Made by a program: the position numbers and the translations under genes. The notes under the pieces were generated by a model that was not told the origin of the DNA, ran no database searches, and saw nothing but the letters and a program-made list of their open reading frames with translations. A stretch of 64,000 nt of DNA from Saccharopolyspora ipomoeae (GTDB lineage Bacteria > Actinomycetota > Actinomycetes > Mycobacteriales > Pseudonocardiaceae): NCBI RefSeq assembly GCF_029952525.1, contig NZ_JASAOF010000003.1, forward strand, positions 248,001 to 312,000, written 5' to 3'. Position 1 is the stretch's first letter, and each line of letters opens with the position of its first letter. Shown here piece by piece: positions 56,644-64,000 of the stretch.

Positions 56644-56826
56644 TCAGGCGGGCTGGACGACCTGACGGCCGTCGTACTGACCGCAGGCCGGGCAGACGAC
56701 GTGCGGCAGCTTCTGCTCGCGGCAGGAGCGGTTCGAGCACTCGGTCAGCGTCGGCGCCGAGGTCTTCCACGACGAACGGCGGTGACGGGTGTTGGCCCGG
56801 GACATCTTGCGCTTCGGGACGGCCAC
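56644..56826 (-). CDS. rpmF: 50S ribosomal protein L32, zinc-binding form
   Basis: L32 of 60 residues: [19 protein letters not shown] at the start, then four Cys (C30, C35, C45, C48 in [16 protein letters not shown]) that bind zinc. It is followed by rnc 14 bp downstream and lies two bp after yceD. It is a C+ form, in contrast to the zinc-free L32 paralogues induced by zinc limitation. Confidence 0.96.
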   Translation of the reverse strand: MAVPKRKMSRANTRHRRSSWKTSAPTLTECSNRSCREQKLPHVVCPACGQYDGRQVVQPA

Positions 56827-56828
56827 GA

Positions 56829-57431
56829 CTACTTCTCCTCTTCGGTACCGCCGAACCGCTCTTGAAGCGCGGCCCAGCGAGGATCAATGGTCTCATGCGT
56901 GTGCTCGGGGGCGAGTTCGGCCCACTTCACGCCGCACCCGGAGCACAGCCCCTGGCAGTCCGGCGAGCACAACGGTGCCGAGGGAAGCGACAGCAGCATC
57001 GCGTCCCGCACCACCGGTTCGAGGTCGATCAGGTCGTCCACGACCCGCTCCACCTCGTCGTCATCGGTGCTGGTGTCGGTGGCGCTGTCCGGGTAGGCGA
57101 ACAGCTCGCGGACCTCGACCTCGATCTCCTCGGAGACCGGGTCCAGGCAGCGGGAGCATTCGCCGGACAGCTCGGCCGAAGCAGTGCCGGACACCAGCAC
57201 GCCCTCCACCACGGACTCGGCCAGCAGATCGAGTTCGACCGGCTCGCCTTCCGGCACCTTGATCATGTCCAGCCCGAAGCCGGCCGGTGCCGGGGCGTTG
57301 CGCGTGTAGGCACGGCTGCTGCCGGCCCGGTGGCCGATTTCCCGGGTGTCGATCACCCAAGGGCCGGCTTGCGCGGTGCGCGTTTCATGGCTCTGAGACA
57401 TCACGAGTTTCGGTGCTTGATGAACGGGCAT
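56829..57431 (-). CDS. YceD family protein (DUF177), metal-binding
   Basis: 200-residue YceD/DUF177 protein, linked to 23S rRNA and L32 metabolism by its conserved neighbourhood with rpm[21 protein letters not shown] at the start, [20 protein letters not shown] in the middle and [20 protein letters not shown] near the C-terminus, with several Cys that could bind a metal. A second ATG (MSQSHETR, residue 11) is an alternative start. Leads the yceD-rpmF-rnc operon; gap to the divergent membrane gene about 250 bp. Confidence 0.9.
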   Translation of the reverse strand: MPVHQAPKLVMSQSHETRTAQAGPWVIDTREIGHRAGSSRAYTRNAPAPAGFGLDMIKVPEGEPVELDLLAESVVEGVLVSGTASAELSGECSRCLDPVSEEIEVEVRELFAYPDSATDTSTDDDEVERVVDDLIDLEPVVRDAMLLSLPSAPLCSPDCQGLCSGCGVKWAELAPEHTHETIDPRWAALQERFGGTEEEK

Positions 57432-57680
57432 GGGGCCGACGTTGGGAACGACCCCCGACAGGATCGGGCACTGCGCCCCAAGTCAGCCCTCCCAGCGTAC
57501 GTGACGCCCGGCCGCGAACGACACCAACCCCTGTTCAGCGCACCGCCACCCCACCCGAGCGGTTGGACCGTTCAGCGGAGTCCCTCGACCGGCGGGCAGA
57601 ACTTCCCCTCCCGCCATCAGCGGATTAGGGTGCTGGGAAATCCATCGGTCGGGGAATTTCACGAGGCATGGACTGACCCC

Positions 57681-58226
57681 ATGAACGAGGACGGATCCCG
57701 ACTCACCACGCCCGTCTACCGGTTCGTCGACCTCACGCCCGAGGAATTGCGGCGGATCCGGAGCCAGTGCACGTGGCTGGGCTCGATCGCGACCGCGCTG
57801 AGCACCGCGGTCGGCGCGCTGATCCTGACCTGCGGCTACGGCGTGCCGAGCGCCACGGTCGCCACCCAGATCCTCACCGTCGGCCTGGGCACCGTGGCCA
57901 CCGTCATGTGCCTGCTGAGCGCGCTGACCCTGCTCACCGGCGGGCGCAACGTCCGCACCGGCCGCTTCAACGCGGGCGAGGCCGCGCAGGCGCGTCAGGT
58001 GACCGTGGCCTACTGGATGATGACGCTGCTGACCTCGACGGTCTCGGCGCTGTCGTTCCACAGCGCGGTCCGGGTCGACGGCATCGCCTACGGCCACCAC
58101 CTGGAGTACACGGCACCGGTGATGGCCTACCTGATGCTGCTGATCTCCCCGCTGCTGGTGGCCACCGCCACCACCGTCGCGGCCCACCAGGTCCTCAGGG
58201 CGCCGACCTCAGTTGGCACCCGCTGA
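57681..58226 (+). CDS. Tetraspan membrane protein of unknown function
   Basis: A 181-residue protein with about four membrane helices (around 32-52, 60-86, 108-128 and 144-168), short loops, and an N-terminal TPVYRFVDLTPEELRRI cytosolic segment. No family recognised. ATG at 57681 follows a moderate RBS (GAGGCATGGACTG region). Its last 18 bp overlap the 3' end of sepIVA on the other strand. Codon use is normal for the window. Confidence 0.7.
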   Translation: MNEDGSRLTTPVYRFVDLTPEELRRIRSQCTWLGSIATALSTAVGALILTCGYGVPSATVATQILTVGLGTVATVMCLLSALTLLTGGRNVRTGRFNAGEAAQARQVTVAYWMMTLLTSTVSALSFHSAVRVDGIAYGHHLEYTAPVMAYLMLLISPLLVATATTVAAHQVLRAPTSVGTR

Positions 58227-58940
58227 GGGCTGCCACTCCTCGTAGTCGAACGGGGCGCCCATCGGGCTGCGGAGCTGCTGGCGACCCTTGCCGACGGTGC
58301 GCAGCGTGCGGCCGAGCAGGTCCTCGAAGTCGGCCAGCCGGGAGTCGACGTAGGCGTCGCACTCGCTGCGCAGCCGCTCCGCCTCCTCGCCGGCCTCCTC
58401 CGCGATGCGCTTGGCCTCGTTGTTCGCGGCCTGCACGACCTCGGTGTCGGTGACCAGGCGGGCCTGCTCGGTCTTGCCCTCGTGCACCGACTGCTCGTAG
58501 GCGGCGCGCCCGGCCTGCACCATGCGGTCCGCCTCGGACTGGGCCCGGCTCACGTAGTCCTCGTACTCGCGACGACCGGCGGTGACGGCCTGCTCGGCCT
58601 GACCGCGCGCGTCCGACAGCAGGTGGTCGGCCTGCTCCCGGGCCTCGGCCAGCAGCTGCTCGGCTTCCGCGCGGGCCTCGGCCAGCGTGCGCTGCGCCTC
58701 GGACTGGGCCTCCGCGACCGACTTGTCGGCCTCGGTCTGCGCCTTGGTGACCACCTCGTCGCGGTGGTCCAGGACGTCCTGCGCGTCGTCGAGCTCCTGC
58801 GGGATCGCGTCCCGCACGTCGTCGAGCAGCTCCAGCACGTCACCGCGGGGCACCACACAACCCGAGGTCATGGGGACGCCACGCGCCTCTTCGACGATCG
58901 TCACGAGCTCGTCGAGGGCCTCGAACACCCGGTACACCAT
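58209..58940 (-). CDS. SepIVA-like cell division coiled-coil protein
   Basis: A 243-residue DivIVA-domain-like protein (orthologue of mycobacterial SepIVA/Rv2927c by position and composition). It begins with MVYRVFEALDELVTIVEEARGVPM, then a long Ala/Glu/Gln/Arg coiled coil (EAQSEAQRTLAEARAEAEQL, ARGQAEQAVTAGR). It ends MGAPFDYEEWQPSAGAN. SepIVA helps place the septum and regulates polar growth. ATG at 58940 preferred; the frame opens at 58976. Next to yceD-rpmF-rnc as in mycobacteria. Confidence 0.85.
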   Translation of the reverse strand: MVYRVFEALDELVTIVEEARGVPMTSGCVVPRGDVLELLDDVRDAIPQELDDAQDVLDHRDEVVTKAQTEADKSVAEAQSEAQRTLAEARAEAEQLLAEAREQADHLLSDARGQAEQAVTAGRREYEDYVSRAQSEADRMVQAGRAAYEQSVHEGKTEQARLVTDTEVVQAANNEAKRIAEEAGEEAERLRSECDAYVDSRLADFEDLLGRTLRTVGKGRQQLRSPMGAPFDYEEWQPSAGAN

Positions 58941-59092
58941 GATCTCCCTGCAGTCGTCCAGCGCCGCGCCGCTCAAGCATCTCAGAACACCGCGCGATGC
59001 CGATCACGGGCCGTTCCCCGTCCAGTCTGCCTGCACGACCCCCGTACCCGGCGGAAATCCACCATCCGCGTGTCAAGCCCCGGACGCGAGGA

Positions 59093-59132
59093 GGGGAACC
59101 TCCCCGCCACCGAGGTGGCGGGGAGGTTCCCC
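59093..59132 (-). terminator. Terminator after the secreted ribonuclease gene
   Basis: A 19-bp perfect stem, GGGGAACCTCCCCGCCACC (59093-59111) with its complement at 59114-59132, with a two-base centre. It lies 16 bp past the ribonuclease stop (59149, minus strand). It also stands upstream of sepIVA. Confidence 0.8.
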
Positions 59133-59148
59133 CGCTGCGGTCACGACC

Positions 59149-59565
59149 TCACGCGTTGATGTCGGTGATGGAGAAGCTCTCGTAGTGGTCGTCGGTCCAG
59201 AAGAACTCCCCGTTCTCGCCCACGACGAAGCGGCGGGCACCGCGGTCGTCGCTGCCGGGGGTCTCGACGGTGTACTCCTTGTAGTAGCCCTCCGCGCAAT
59301 CGGGCAGCAGCCCCTCGCGGTTGCCGAAGGTCTGCCCGTCCTCCGGGTACGGGAACGGCCCTCCGGCCTGGATGAGCTCGACCGTCTCCGCGGCCTCCGG
59401 CGGCAGCGACGACAGCGCGACCTGCTCGAAACCGGTGGTGTCGCCGCACTCGGCCTGCGCGACGGCAGCAGGGGCGGGTGCGACGGAGAAGGCGCTGGAC
59501 TGGAAGCCGACGAGCCCCGCCACGGCGAGCAGGGCGGCCAGCAGGATCTGCATGGACTTCTTCAT
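59149..59565 (-). CDS. Secreted guanyl-specific ribonuclease (RNase Sa/barnase family)
   Basis: A 138-residue exported ribonuclease of the N1/T1/Sa family. Signal peptide to about residue 37 (AALLAVAGLVGFQSSAFSVA), then the mature domain: FEQVALSSLPPEAAETVELI, AGGPFPYPEDGQTFGNREG, then YYKEYTVETP with catalytic E97, RGARRFVVG with R108, and DHYESFSI with H127, matching RNase Sa E54, R65 and H85. C40 and C90 may form a disulfide. It cleaves RNA after guanosine. No barstar-like inhibitor gene is adjacent. Terminator at 59093-59132. Confidence 0.9.
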   Translation of the reverse strand: MKKSMQILLAALLAVAGLVGFQSSAFSVAPAPAAVAQAECGDTTGFEQVALSSLPPEAAETVELIQAGGPFPYPEDGQTFGNREGLLPDCAEGYYKEYTVETPGSDDRGARRFVVGENGEFFWTDDHYESFSITDINA

Positions 59566-59674
59566 GCCGGTGACGCTAACGGCGCCGACCCACCCACCAG
59601 CGGAAATGGCGGGAATGCGAAGGGATCACCGCACGATCAGCGGAAGTTCGCGCGACCGGCGGACGTCGCGGAGG

Positions 59675-60157
59675 TTAACCGTTCTCGGCGAGGCGCTCGC
59701 GCAGCCGCTGCTCGATCGTCGCCGGGAGCAGGTTGGAGACGTCACCACCGTAGGTGGCGACCTCCTTGACCAGCGACGACGCCAGGAAGCTGTAGAGCGG
59801 GTTGGTCGACATGAACATCGTCTCGACCCCGGACAGCTGCTGGTTCATCTGCGCCATCTGCAGCTCGTAGTCGAAGTCGCTGACCGCGCGCAGACCCTTG
59901 ACGATCGCGCCGATCTCGTTGGCCTTGCAGTAGTCGACCAGCAGACCGTGCCAGGAGTCGATGCGCACGTTCGGCCACGGGGCCGTGACCTCGCGCAGCA
60001 TGTCGAGCCGCTCGTCGACCGAGAACAGGCCCTTCTTGCTCTTGTTGATCAGCACCGCGACGACGACCTCGTCGAACAGGCCGGACGCTCGCTCGATGAT
60101 GTCCAGATGACCGTTGGTGACGGGGTCGTAGGAACCTGGACATACCGCACGCCTCAT
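59675..60157 (-). CDS. coaD: Phosphopantetheine adenylyltransferase
   Basis: CoaD makes dephospho-CoA from 4'-phosphopantetheine and ATP. 160 residues; CPGSYDPVTNGHLDIIERAS with the TxGH nucleotidyltransferase signature, then VLINKSKKGLFSVDERLDML, LLVDYCKANEIGAIVKGLR and FMSTNPLYSFLASSLVKEVA. Follows rsmD (54 bp), the classic rsmD-coaD order in actinobacteria. Confidence 0.96.
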   Translation of the reverse strand: MRRAVCPGSYDPVTNGHLDIIERASGLFDEVVVAVLINKSKKGLFSVDERLDMLREVTAPWPNVRIDSWHGLLVDYCKANEIGAIVKGLRAVSDFDYELQMAQMNQQLSGVETMFMSTNPLYSFLASSLVKEVATYGGDVSNLLPATIEQRLRERLAENG

Positions 60158-60211
60158 GGCCAGGGACGTTAGCAGCCGGATCAGCGAACCCCCAGGATGA
60201 CGTGGCCCGCC

Positions 60212-60772
60212 TCACCGCTGTTCGATCACGGCCCAGTGCACCGCCGTGTCGCCGTAGCGCTTCGAACGCAACCCCTCAAGGGGAGCCGGCCAGTCCGGAT
60301 CCCCGCTGCGGACCGCGCGCTCGACGATCACCACGCTGCCCGGTTCCACCCAGCCGTTCTCGACGAGCCCGTCCAGCACCCGCTGCAGCAGCTCGGCCGA
60401 GAGGTCGTAGGGCGGATCGGCCAGCACCACGTCGAACGGCTCGGCCGCAGGCGAGGCCGTCAGCGTCTCGGCCTTGGCCTGCTCCACCCGCACGTCGCGA
60501 AAACCCAGCGAAGCCGCGTTGCGCTTGAGGATCTGCGCCGCGCGGCGATCCGACTCGACGAACGTGGCGTGCCCGGCACCGCGCGAGAGCGCCTCCAGAC
60601 CGAGCGCCCCCGAACCGCCGTAGAGGTCGAGCACCCGCACCCCGTCGATGTCGAGCATCGTCTCCAGCGAGTTGAACAGCGCCTCGCGCACCCGCTCCGA
60701 GGTCGGCCTGGTTCCCTTCGGGGGCACGTCCAGGCGTCGTCCGCCCGCGCTGCCCGCCACGATCCGAGTCAC
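60212..60772 (-). CDS. rsmD: 16S rRNA (guanine-966-N2)-methyltransferase RsmD
   Basis: RsmD methylates G966 of 16S rRNA. 186 residues; TRIVAGSAGGRRLDVPPKGT, RPTSERVREALFNSLE, VLDLYGGSGALGLEALSRGA (SAM site) and the catalytic VLADPPYDLSAE (DPPY). Start at GTG 60772; the frame opens at 60955 and a GTG two codons earlier is possible. First gene of rsmD-coaD; divergent from the helD-like gene. Confidence 0.95.
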   Translation of the reverse strand: MTRIVAGSAGGRRLDVPPKGTRPTSERVREALFNSLETMLDIDGVRVLDLYGGSGALGLEALSRGAGHATFVESDRRAAQILKRNAASLGFRDVRVEQAKAETLTASPAAEPFDVVLADPPYDLSAELLQRVLDGLVENGWVEPGSVVIVERAVRSGDPDWPAPLEGLRSKRYGDTAVHWAVIEQR

Positions 60773-60942
60773 CGTCACATCGTCGCGCACCGCCGGTGGG
60801 CAGGTGTTTCGCGGGTGGTGAGCCACCGCGGATTCTACGCCCGGCGGCCTCCCCCGACGGCAGGCGGGACGCGTGGGGCCGCCCGGGATCGCGCGTAGTC
60901 TGTTAGGTCTGCCCACCGCGCCAGACCGGGAGAAAGTCACAG

Positions 60943-63006
60943 GTGTCCGAAGCATCCGAAAAGCAGGCCGAGATCGCGGTCGAGCAGGAGCACGTGGACC
61001 GCGTCTACGCCCGGCTCGACGAGCTGCGCTCCGACGCCGAGGCGATGCGCGACAAGAGCTACGAGTACGGCAAGGAGGCCACGCCCGAAGCGCTCAACGA
61101 GCGGGACGTGATGCTCCACCACGCCAACCGGACGCTGCAGGCCCTCAACGCCGAGTCCGAGGGCCTGGTGTTCGGCCGGCTGGACCTGGGAACCGGCGAC
61201 GCGGTGCACATCGGCCGCCTGGGCATCCGCGACCAGCGCTTCGACAACCTGCTGGTGGACTGGCGCGCCCCGCTGGCCGCCGCCTTCTACCAGGCCACCC
61301 CCGAACACCCGCAGGACGTGATCCGGCGCCGCGTGATCCGCTGCTCCCGGGAGAACGTCGTCGACGTCTCCGACGACCTGCTCGACCCCGACCGCGCGCC
61401 GTCGGACATGCGCGTGATCGGCGACGGCGCGCTGATGGCGGCTCTGACCCGCTCGCGCGGCGAGACGATGCGCAACATCGTCGCCACCATCCAGAAGGAG
61501 CAGGACGAGGCGATCCGCGCTCCCGAGAGCGGCGTCACCGAGATCACCGGCGGACCGGGCACCGGCAAGACCGCCGTCGCGCTGCACCGCGCCGCCTACC
61601 TGCTCTACCGGGAGCAGCGCAAGCTCGGCGGGCCGGGCGTGCTGGTCATCGGCCCGTCACCGGTGTTCATGAGCTACATCTCGCGGGTGCTGCCGTCGAT
61701 GGGTGAGCACAACGTGGAGCTGCGCGCGCTCGGCGAGGTGCTCGACGGCATCAGCACCGCCCGGATCGACGACCCGCGCACCGCCGAGATCAAGGGTTCC
61801 TCCCGGATGGTCAAGGTGCTGCGCCGCGCGCTGCGCCTGCCCCCGCCGGAAGCCCCCGAGGCGCTGCAGCTGTTCTACCGGGGCGCGGTGCTCAAGCTGG
61901 AGGCCGACGAGCTCAAGCGGATCCGCCGCACCCTGCACAACAAGGGTGGCCAGCCCAACAAGTTCCGGATGAAGGCCGCCGACGCGCTGCTGGAAGCCCT
62001 GTGGCAGCAGGCCAAGGGCCTGGCGGGCGGCGACTTCCAGCCCGACCGGGACCGGCTGATCAGCGAGATCGGCGAGCGCATCGAGTTCCACCGCTTCCTC
62101 GTCGCCTGGTGGCCCGCGCTGTACCCGATGCAGGTGCTGCGCTGGCTGTCGGACCCGGAGCGCCTGTCCCGCGCGGCCCGGCGGCTGCTGGCCGCCGAGG
62201 AGGTCGAGCTGCTGGCGAAGTCCTGGGCTTCCCTCAGCGATTCGGACGTCACCGAGTGGACGGTCGCCGACATCGCGCTGATCGACGAGCTGCGGACGAT
62301 GATCGGACCGCCGCCGAAGCGCCCCGTCCGCACCGAGCCGGACGCCGAGCAGCCGCGCCGCGCCGTCAACTACGACGAGTACGCCCACGTCGTCATCGAC
62401 GAGGCCCAGGACCTCTCGCCGATGCAGTGGCGGATGGTCGGCCGCCGCGGCAGGCACGCGAGCTGGACGATCGTCGGCGACCCGGTGCAGTCGTCGTGGC
62501 CGGACCCGGCCGAGGCGGCGACCGCGCGCGAGGAGGCGCTCAGCGCCCAGCGCACCCACCGCACGTTCACGCTGCGCACGAACTACCGGAACTCGGCGGA
62601 GATCTTCGAGCACGCCTGCGACGCGGTCCGCGACCTGGTCGACCCGGACGACCTGCCGACGGCGGTGCGCGCCACCGGCGTCGAGCCCGACGTCCGCGAG
62701 GTCGAGGCGGAGGAGCTGCCGGCCGCGGCCCGCGAGGCCGCGCTCGACCTGCTGCAGCGGGCGGAGGGCACGATCGGCGTCATCACCACGATGTCGCGCC
62801 GGGACGAGGTCCGCGCCTGGTTGTCCGATGTGGACGACCCGAGGCTGCGGGTGGTGGGCAGCCTCGATTCCAAGGGCATGGAGTACGACGCGGTCGCCGT
62901 CGTCGACCCCGACGGTCTGGCCACCGAGTCGACCACCGGCCGCAGGGCGCTCTACGTCGCCCTCAGCCGCGCCACGCAGTTCCTGACCGTGCTCAAACCC
63001 GCCTGA
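60943..63006 (+). CDS. HelD-like RNA polymerase recycling ATPase
   Basis: 687-residue UvrD/Rep-like ATPase of the actinobacterial HelD type (HelR). N-terminal coiled-coil (IAVEQEHVDRVYARLDELRS, about 10-70) that enters the RNA polymerase secondary channel in HelD proteins. Then GGPGTGKTAVAL (Walker A 203-210), VVIDEAQDLSPMQWRMVGRR (motif II), LRTNYRNSAEIF (motif IV region) and ALYVALSRATQFLTVL near the C-terminus. HelD displaces stalled RNA polymerase, and some confer rifampicin tolerance. GTG start at 60943 with GGGAGAAAG upstream. No recognisable rifamycin-associated element upstream. Terminator at 63014-63045. Confidence 0.88.
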   Translation: MSEASEKQAEIAVEQEHVDRVYARLDELRSDAEAMRDKSYEYGKEATPEALNERDVMLHHANRTLQALNAESEGLVFGRLDLGTGDAVHIGRLGIRDQRFDNLLVDWRAPLAAAFYQATPEHPQDVIRRRVIRCSRENVVDVSDDLLDPDRAPSDMRVIGDGALMAALTRSRGETMRNIVATIQKEQDEAIRAPESGVTEITGGPGTGKTAVALHRAAYLLYREQRKLGGPGVLVIGPSPVFMSYISRVLPSMGEHNVELRALGEVLDGISTARIDDPRTAEIKGSSRMVKVLRRALRLPPPEAPEALQLFYRGAVLKLEADELKRIRRTLHNKGGQPNKFRMKAADALLEALWQQAKGLAGGDFQPDRDRLISEIGERIEFHRFLVAWWPALYPMQVLRWLSDPERLSRAARRLLAAEEVELLAKSWASLSDSDVTEWTVADIALIDELRTMIGPPPKRPVRTEPDAEQPRRAVNYDEYAHVVIDEAQDLSPMQWRMVGRRGRHASWTIVGDPVQSSWPDPAEAATAREEALSAQRTHRTFTLRTNYRNSAEIFEHACDAVRDLVDPDDLPTAVRATGVEPDVREVEAEELPAAAREAALDLLQRAEGTIGVITTMSRRDEVRAWLSDVDDPRLRVVGSLDSKGMEYDAVAVVDPDGLATESTTGRRALYVALSRATQFLTVLKPA

Positions 63007-63013
63007 CCTCGTC

Positions 63014-63045
63014 GGCTTCGAGTCGGTTCCCACCGGCTCGAAGCC
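63014..63045 (+). terminator. Terminator after the helD-like gene
   Basis: GGCTTCGAG (63014-63022) pairs with CTCGAAGCC (63037-63045), with an inner CGG/CCG. It begins eight bp after the stop at 63006. Confidence 0.7.
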
Positions 63046-63087
63046 GCCACCCCGTTGACCGCGCACGATGCGGCCACCTACTTTGGA

Positions 63088-63098
63088 ATATCAGATAT
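63088..63098 (+). promoter_or_regulatory. Candidate operator ATATCAGATAT
   Basis: An 11-bp palindrome (ATATC-A-GATAT) in a short A+T-rich island 25 bp before the ATG of the ACS-type MFS gene. Such sites are typical of GntR-family regulators of sugar-acid uptake. No regulator is in the window, so the assignment is an inference. Confidence 0.35.
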
Positions 63099-63122
63099 CA
63101 TGCGGCACGACGGGGTGGTTGC

Positions 63123-64000
63123 ATGCACGAACCCGTTCCCACCGCTTCCGGCGTGGAGGAGAAGCGGTCCGCGGGCAAGCGTTCCCAGATCCGCTGGTTG
63201 ATGGTCGTCCTCGTCGCCCTGGCGACGGCCATCGCCTACATCGACCGGGCGAACCTCAGCGTCGCCAGCGATTCCATGCAGCAGGAGCTCCAGTTCTCCG
63301 ACGAGCTCAAGGGAATCATGCTGTCGTCCTTCTTCTGGACCTACGCGATCTTCCAGCTGCCCGGCGGCTGGCTGGTGGACCGCTACGGACCGCGCGTGCT
63401 CTACGCGATCGCGGTGGTGTGGTGGTCGATCGGCACCGCGGCGACCGCGTTGACCAGGGGGTTCGCCGGGGTGATCGGGTGCAGGCTGGCGCTGGGCGTC
63501 GGCGAGGCACCCGTGCAGTCGGCCAACGCCCGCGTGGTCTCGGAGTGGTTCCCGCGCAAGGAGCGGGCCTTCGCGTCCTCGATCTTCGACACCGGTTCGG
63601 AGTTCGGCAGCGCGCTGTCGGTGCCGCTGGTGACGTTGCTGATCGCGCTCGTCGGCTGGCGCGGCTCCTTCGTGGTCACCGGTGCGCTCGGGCTGGTCTG
63701 GGTCGCGGTGTGGCTGCTGGTCTACCGCTCGCCGCGCAAGCAGCGCTGGGCCAACCGGGCCGAGATCGACTACATCGAGCAGGGCGGTGGCCGCACCGAG
63801 GAGAAGGAGCTCGAGGAGGGCGGCAAGGAACCGATGAAGTGGCGCGACCTGTTCCGCTACTCCACCACCTGGGCGCTGGTCGCGGGCTACACCTGTCGCG
63901 GTGTGATCATCTACTTCTTCATCACGTGGTACCCGGATTTCCTGGTCGACCAGCAGGGTTTCTCGCTGCTGGAGCTCGGATTGTTCGGCGCCATCCCCGG
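63123..64000 (+). CDS. ACS-family MFS transporter (truncated by window end)
   Basis: The first 292 codons of a major facilitator of the anion:cation symporter family (sugar-acid/dicarboxylate transporters). Visible: basic N-terminus, first helix WLMVVLVALATAIAYIDRAN (IDRANLSVA signature), SSFFWTYAIFQLPGGWLVDR (loop 2-3 with DR), GEAPVQSANARVVSEWFP and a central acidic loop EEKELEEGG. ATG at 63123 follows GGGGTGG. The sequence runs past base 64000. The possible operator at 63088-63098 lies just upstream. Confidence 0.85.
   Translation, partial: MHEPVPTASGVEEKRSAGKRSQIRWLMVVLVALATAIAYIDRANLSVASDSMQQELQFSDELKGIMLSSFFWTYAIFQLPGGWLVDRYGPRVLYAIAVVWWSIGTAATALTRGFAGVIGCRLALGVGEAPVQSANARVVSEWFPRKERAFASSIFDTGSEFGSALSVPLVTLLIALVGWRGSFVVTGALGLVWVAVWLLVYRSPRKQRWANRAEIDYIEQGGGRTEEKELEEGGKEPMKWRDLFRYSTTWALVAGYTCRGVIIYFFITWYPDFLVDQQGFSLLELGLFGAIP

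Noticed and set aside
60773-60942. Rifamycin-associated element upstream of the helD-like gene
   Set aside because: I looked for the GGGGCTTG/CAAGCCCC inverted repeat known from Streptomyces helR promoters and did not find it.

Overview
The window is from a high-G+C (about 70% by eye) Gram-positive chromosome. Gene content and order point to an actinomycete, most likely of the Pseudonocardiaceae (Saccharopolyspora-like; an inference, not proven). Most genes lie on the minus strand. Their backbone is the actinobacterial housekeeping block known from Mycobacterium: coaD/rsmD, sepIVA, yceD-rpmF-rnc-mutM, acyP-smc, ftsY, amtB-glnB, ffh, rpsP-khpA-rimM-trmD, rplS, lepB-rnhB, DUF2469 and yraN-comM-dprA. 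No rRNA, tRNA, CRISPR array or transposase was recognised.

Layout. 0.2-8.7 kb: dprA, comM, yraN, a DUF2469 gene, rnhB, lepB, rplS, trmD, rimM, khpA and rpsP (DNA uptake/recombination, protein export, ribosome and tRNA maturation). 9-11.9 kb: two CPBP-family membrane proteases and an amidohydrolase whose start overlaps the ffh stop. 11.9-16.2 kb: ffh, a DEAD-box helicase and a small P-loop kinase. 16.6-18.3 kb: glnB and amtB; this PII protein has Phe at position 51 and no glnD beside it. 18.4-25.3 kb: an MFS exporter, ftsY, then plus-strand anmK and a sodium:solute symporter, a Pro/Gln-rich membrane protein and a small anti-sigma-like protein. 25.4-29.4 kb: smc and acyP.

Between acyP and mutM, which lie close together in relatives, is about 25 kb of accessory DNA. 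It holds a Thr/Pro-rich membrane protein coupled to a 62-residue zinc-ribbon-like protein, a YggC-like kinase, a type VII secretion substrate cassette (PE-like, DUF3558 lipoprotein, PPE, EspG), the complete kdp potassium system (kdpDE plus kdpFABC and a further tiny membrane ORF before kdpF), asnB, an OmpR/HAMP two-component pair, a GT2-GtrA glycosyltransferase with two divergent GT39 transferases, and an AAA15 ATPase/RloB pair resembling an abortive-infection (AbiL-type) phage defence module.

The right end holds mutM, rnc, rpmF, yceD, a tetraspan membrane gene, sepIVA, a secreted RNase Sa-like ribonuclease, coaD, rsmD, a HelD-type RNA polymerase recycling ATPase, and the start of an ACS-family MFS transporter cut by the window edge. 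The intergenic DNA is rich in palindromes. The most striking are two copies of a 70-bp element (30873-30942 and 46859-46928) with co-varying inner hairpins, a cluster of palindromes sharing GTTTTCATGAAAAC beside kdpC, and a 23-bp tandem array at 30992-31082.
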